This document shows positions 21,422 through 23,230 of a stretch of DNA of 23,230 bases, in pieces. The translations under genes and the position numbers were made by a program. The notes under the pieces are model-generated. The model had not been told where the DNA came from and searched no databases. It was given only the letters and a program-made list of their open reading frames with translations. The stretch spans positions 1 through 23,230 of the forward strand of contig NZ_CAMLOV010000082.1 in the NCBI RefSeq assembly GCF_946481715.1, read 5' to 3'. Within the stretch, counting starts at the first letter, position 1, and each line of letters starts with the position of its first letter. Origin of the DNA: an uncultured Mucilaginibacter sp. GTDB lineage: Bacteria > Bacteroidota > Bacteroidia > Sphingobacteriales > Sphingobacteriaceae.

Positions 21422-22777
21422 TTAGCTATGCAGCAAAAACTTACTTGCAAGCCACAGTGGCAGCAAAAATCCTGCGCAATCGGTAAACGTTGTAATGATG
21501 ATGGACGATGCCACCGCAGGGTCTATCCCTACCCTTTTTAGCACCAGCGGGATGGATGCGCCGGTTAGCCCGGCTATAACCAGGTTACCCGTCATTGCTA
21601 AAAACAGCACCAACCCAAGCAATGGGTCGGCATCGTAAAACATCGCGATAGCAAAAACAATAAGCCCGTTGGCTGCACCATTTAACAGCCCAACCAAAAA
21701 CTCTTTGAGCACGGTATTGTAAGCTTGTGCGTCGCTCAGGTCGCTCAATGAGATCCGGCGAACGGTAACTGCCAGCGACTGCGTTGCCGCATTGCCGCCC
21801 ATACCCGCAATAATGGTCATATAAGCTGCTATTTGCGGCAATTGCGATACGGTGCTATCAAAATGCCTGATGATGGATGCTGCCAAATAAGCGGTACCCA
21901 GGTTAATTACCAGCCATGGCAGGCGGCTTTTAACCGCTTCTTTCCAGTTACCGCTTAGTTCCTCATCTTCGGATACACCGGAGATCTTCAGTATATCCTC
22001 GGTACTCTCCTGCTCCATTACGTCGATGATGTCATCAACTGTAACACGGCCCAGCAGTTTCATATGATCGTCCACAACCGGGATAGTAGTGAGGTTGTAT
22101 TGAGATATCAACCCGGCAACATCTTCCTGATCGAGTTCGGCTTTTACGTAGATGAAGTTCTTATCCACCAAATCGCTTACGCGAGCGTCTGAACGGGCTT
22201 TGATGATGGATTTGATAGAGAGTATGCCTTGCAGGATATCGCCGTCGTCTACCACGTAAATGGTATAAAACTCCTCCATCTCTTCAGATTGGCGGATGAT
22301 CTCGTCCAATGCATCTTTTTTATCAAGATTGATATTTACCTTGATAACTTCGGAGTTCATCAGCCCGCCCGCCGTATCCTCATCGTACTTTAAAAGTGCG
22401 CGGATGTTGTGTGCATCCTCCTGGTCGATGTCCCGGAGGATCTCGTGCTGCTCATGCTCTTCCAGCTGTGAAATGATATCCGTAGCGTCGTCATAATCCA
22501 GCTCCTCAACAATGTCTGACCGCTTCTCAGGATGCATGTTTAGCAGCAAGTCTTCGGGATGCGATTCCTCGGTCATTTCCGAAAGCACTTCCGAAGCAAT
22601 ATCCGCGGGCAGCATATTGATGATACGCTCCTTGGCCTCCTGTGGCAATTTTTCGAACAGGATAGCTATTTCAGAGGCGTGGTACTCTTGCAGAACTGCC
22701 TCTAAACCAGCATCATCCCCATCAAGCGCAGTTTTAATGCGCAGCAGGTCCGATTTATCTATTTCAAAAGATTGCAT
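21422..22777 (-). CDS. mgtE: Magnesium transporter MgtE
   Basis: A 451-residue inner-membrane Mg2+ channel/transporter. The cytoplasmic N domain (about 5-130) has the MgtE superhelical repeats (LPADIASEVLSEM, LDYDDATDIISQL). Two CBS domains follow (about 140-260; VDDGDILQGILSIKSI and VVDDHMKLLGRVTVDDI). They act as Mg2+ sensors that close the pore when Mg2+ is plentiful. The membrane domain (about 285-448) has five helices with GMGGNAATQSLAV (325-337) and the pore aspartate in TTFTDCAGF (D433). Complete and normal. The 82-base upstream spacer is too short for an M-box riboswitch. Confidence 0.96.
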   Translation of the reverse strand: MQSFEIDKSDLLRIKTALDGDDAGLEAVLQEYHASEIAILFEKLPQEAKERIINMLPADIASEVLSEMTEESHPEDLLLNMHPEKRSDIVEELDYDDATDIISQLEEHEQHEILRDIDQEDAHNIRALLKYDEDTAGGLMNSEVIKVNINLDKKDALDEIIRQSEEMEEFYTIYVVDDGDILQGILSIKSIIKARSDARVSDLVDKNFIYVKAELDQEDVAGLISQYNLTTIPVVDDHMKLLGRVTVDDIIDVMEQESTEDILKISGVSEDEELSGNWKEAVKSRLPWLVINLGTAYLAASIIRHFDSTVSQLPQIAAYMTIIAGMGGNAATQSLAVTVRRISLSDLSDAQAYNTVLKEFLVGLLNGAANGLIVFAIAMFYDADPLLGLVLFLAMTGNLVIAGLTGASIPLVLKRVGIDPAVASSIIITTFTDCAGFLLPLWLASKFLLHS

Positions 22778-22818
22778 ATGGAGGCAAATTAGGCAAAATT
22801 GGCGGGAACTGGGGGCTT

Positions 22819-22843
22819 AAAAACGCAATTTAGAAACGTTTTT
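22819..22843 (-). terminator. Possible terminator of the YigZ-family gene
   Basis: AAAAACG (22819-22825) and CGTTTTT (22837-22843) pair in an AT-rich 7-bp stem with an 11-base loop, 17 bases past the yigZ-like stop and before mgtE. On the minus strand the stem ends in a T-run. Weak because the stem is mostly A-T. Confidence 0.35.
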
Positions 22844-22859
22844 GTGTTAGGTTGACGCG

Positions 22860-23230
22860 TTAACCGCTATAATTATAAACCACCTTTAGCCCTGTTTGTT
22901 TATCGAGTTTGCTCATCACCTGCTCTACCTGTGTTTTACGGACAGAAAATTTAATGCTGCAATTAAGTTCCGAGGCCTGCTCCAATACCTGTAGTTGCTC
23001 GTCTTTAATGATGCGCATCACCTCGTTCATTTGCGGGTACTCAAACGTAATGGTGTAGATATCGTTAACCGTTTTTTCAATGATCTCAGCGCTTTCCAGC
23101 GCCGCCTCTGTTGCCAGTTTATAGGCGTTTATCAATCCGGGCACACCCAATAAAGTGCCGCCGAAATAACGCACCACTACTATCAGTACATTGGTGATGT
23201 TTTTTGACAGCAGCGTGTTTAAAATAGGCC
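22860..23230 (-). CDS. yigZ: YigZ/IMPACT family protein (5' part beyond window)
   Basis: The C-terminal 123 or so residues of a YigZ (UPF0029/IMPACT) protein. The frame runs without a stop to the window edge. The segment PILNTLLSKNITNVL followed by VVVRYFGGTLLGVPGL is the family signature, and the C-terminal part is the YigZ_C ferredoxin-like domain. A GTG at 23177 lies inside the conserved block and is not the start. The family's exact role is unknown; eukaryotic IMPACT modulates translation control and bacterial members are suspected RNA or translation-linked proteins. It is upstream of mgtE on the same strand. Confidence 0.9.
   Translation of the reverse strand, partial: PILNTLLSKNITNVLIVVVRYFGGTLLGVPGLINAYKLATEAALESAEIIEKTVNDIYTITFEYPQMNEVMRIIKDEQLQVLEQASELNCSIKFSVRKTQVEQVMSKLDKQTGLKVVYNYSG

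Noticed and set aside
22778..22859. Mg2+ riboswitch (M-box) upstream of mgtE
   Set aside because: The spacer is 82 bases and already contains a terminator-like stem for the upstream gene; too short and without M-box features.

Overview
Gene content and style point to a Bacteroidetes genome, most likely Sphingobacteriaceae (Mucilaginibacter or Pedobacter-like). The reasons are the DUF4199, DUF4142, DUF4268 and DUF6624 proteins, a CarboxypepD-reg-like secreted protein, a secreted GH29 fucosidase with a discoidin-like tail, weak or absent Shine-Dalgarno sites, and promoter candidates of the Bacteroidetes TTTG-N19-TAnnTTTG type. The genus is inferred, not shown. No rRNA, tRNA, CRISPR array, insertion sequence or phage gene was seen. 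The window looks like ordinary chromosome with some accessory signalling and polysaccharide genes.

Layout. 1-1431 (+): the tail of an unidentified gene, then the site-2 protease rseP. 1613-3363 (-): a membrane-anchored LuxR-type regulator, a DUF4199 membrane protein and a RibD/DHFR-like reductase. 3689-6226 (-): a tight four-gene operon coding for a two-helix membrane protein, a response regulator fused to a SpoIIE/PP2C phosphatase, a STAS anti-anti-sigma protein and a GHKL-type ATPase. This is a complete partner-switching module with no sigma factor nearby. Diverging from it at 6298-8393 (+) are two overlapping family-2 glycosyltransferases. 8496-10866 (-): secreted alpha-L-fucosidase overlapping a secreted SMP-30-type lactonase.

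10978-12764 (+): a stand-alone DUF4268 protein and a DUF763 protein. The DUF763 protein has a helix-hairpin-helix-like segment and ends exactly in QLSLF, a textbook beta-clamp binding motif. 12756-13283 (-): DUF4142 lipoprotein. 13629-15237 (+): argB and proC. 15343-16473 (-): secreted carboxypeptidase-regulatory-like protein. 16645-17844 (+): MFS transporter. 17848-22777 (-): a small acidic hypothetical protein, an exported SAM-hydrolase-family protein, an encapsulated-ferritin (EncFtn) homologue with no shell gene beside it, a DUF6624 protein, biotin synthase bioB and the magnesium transporter mgtE. 22860-23230 (-): the 3' part of a YigZ/IMPACT-family gene running off the window.

What may be new. 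The best candidates are the DUF763 protein with a terminal clamp-binding motif (a replication- or repair-linked enzyme of unknown chemistry), the partner-switching operon facing two glycosyltransferases (possible post-translational control of a surface polysaccharide), and the orphan EncFtn-like ferritin. Several intergenic palindromes and repeats are also recorded. All functional links between neighbours are inferences from gene order.
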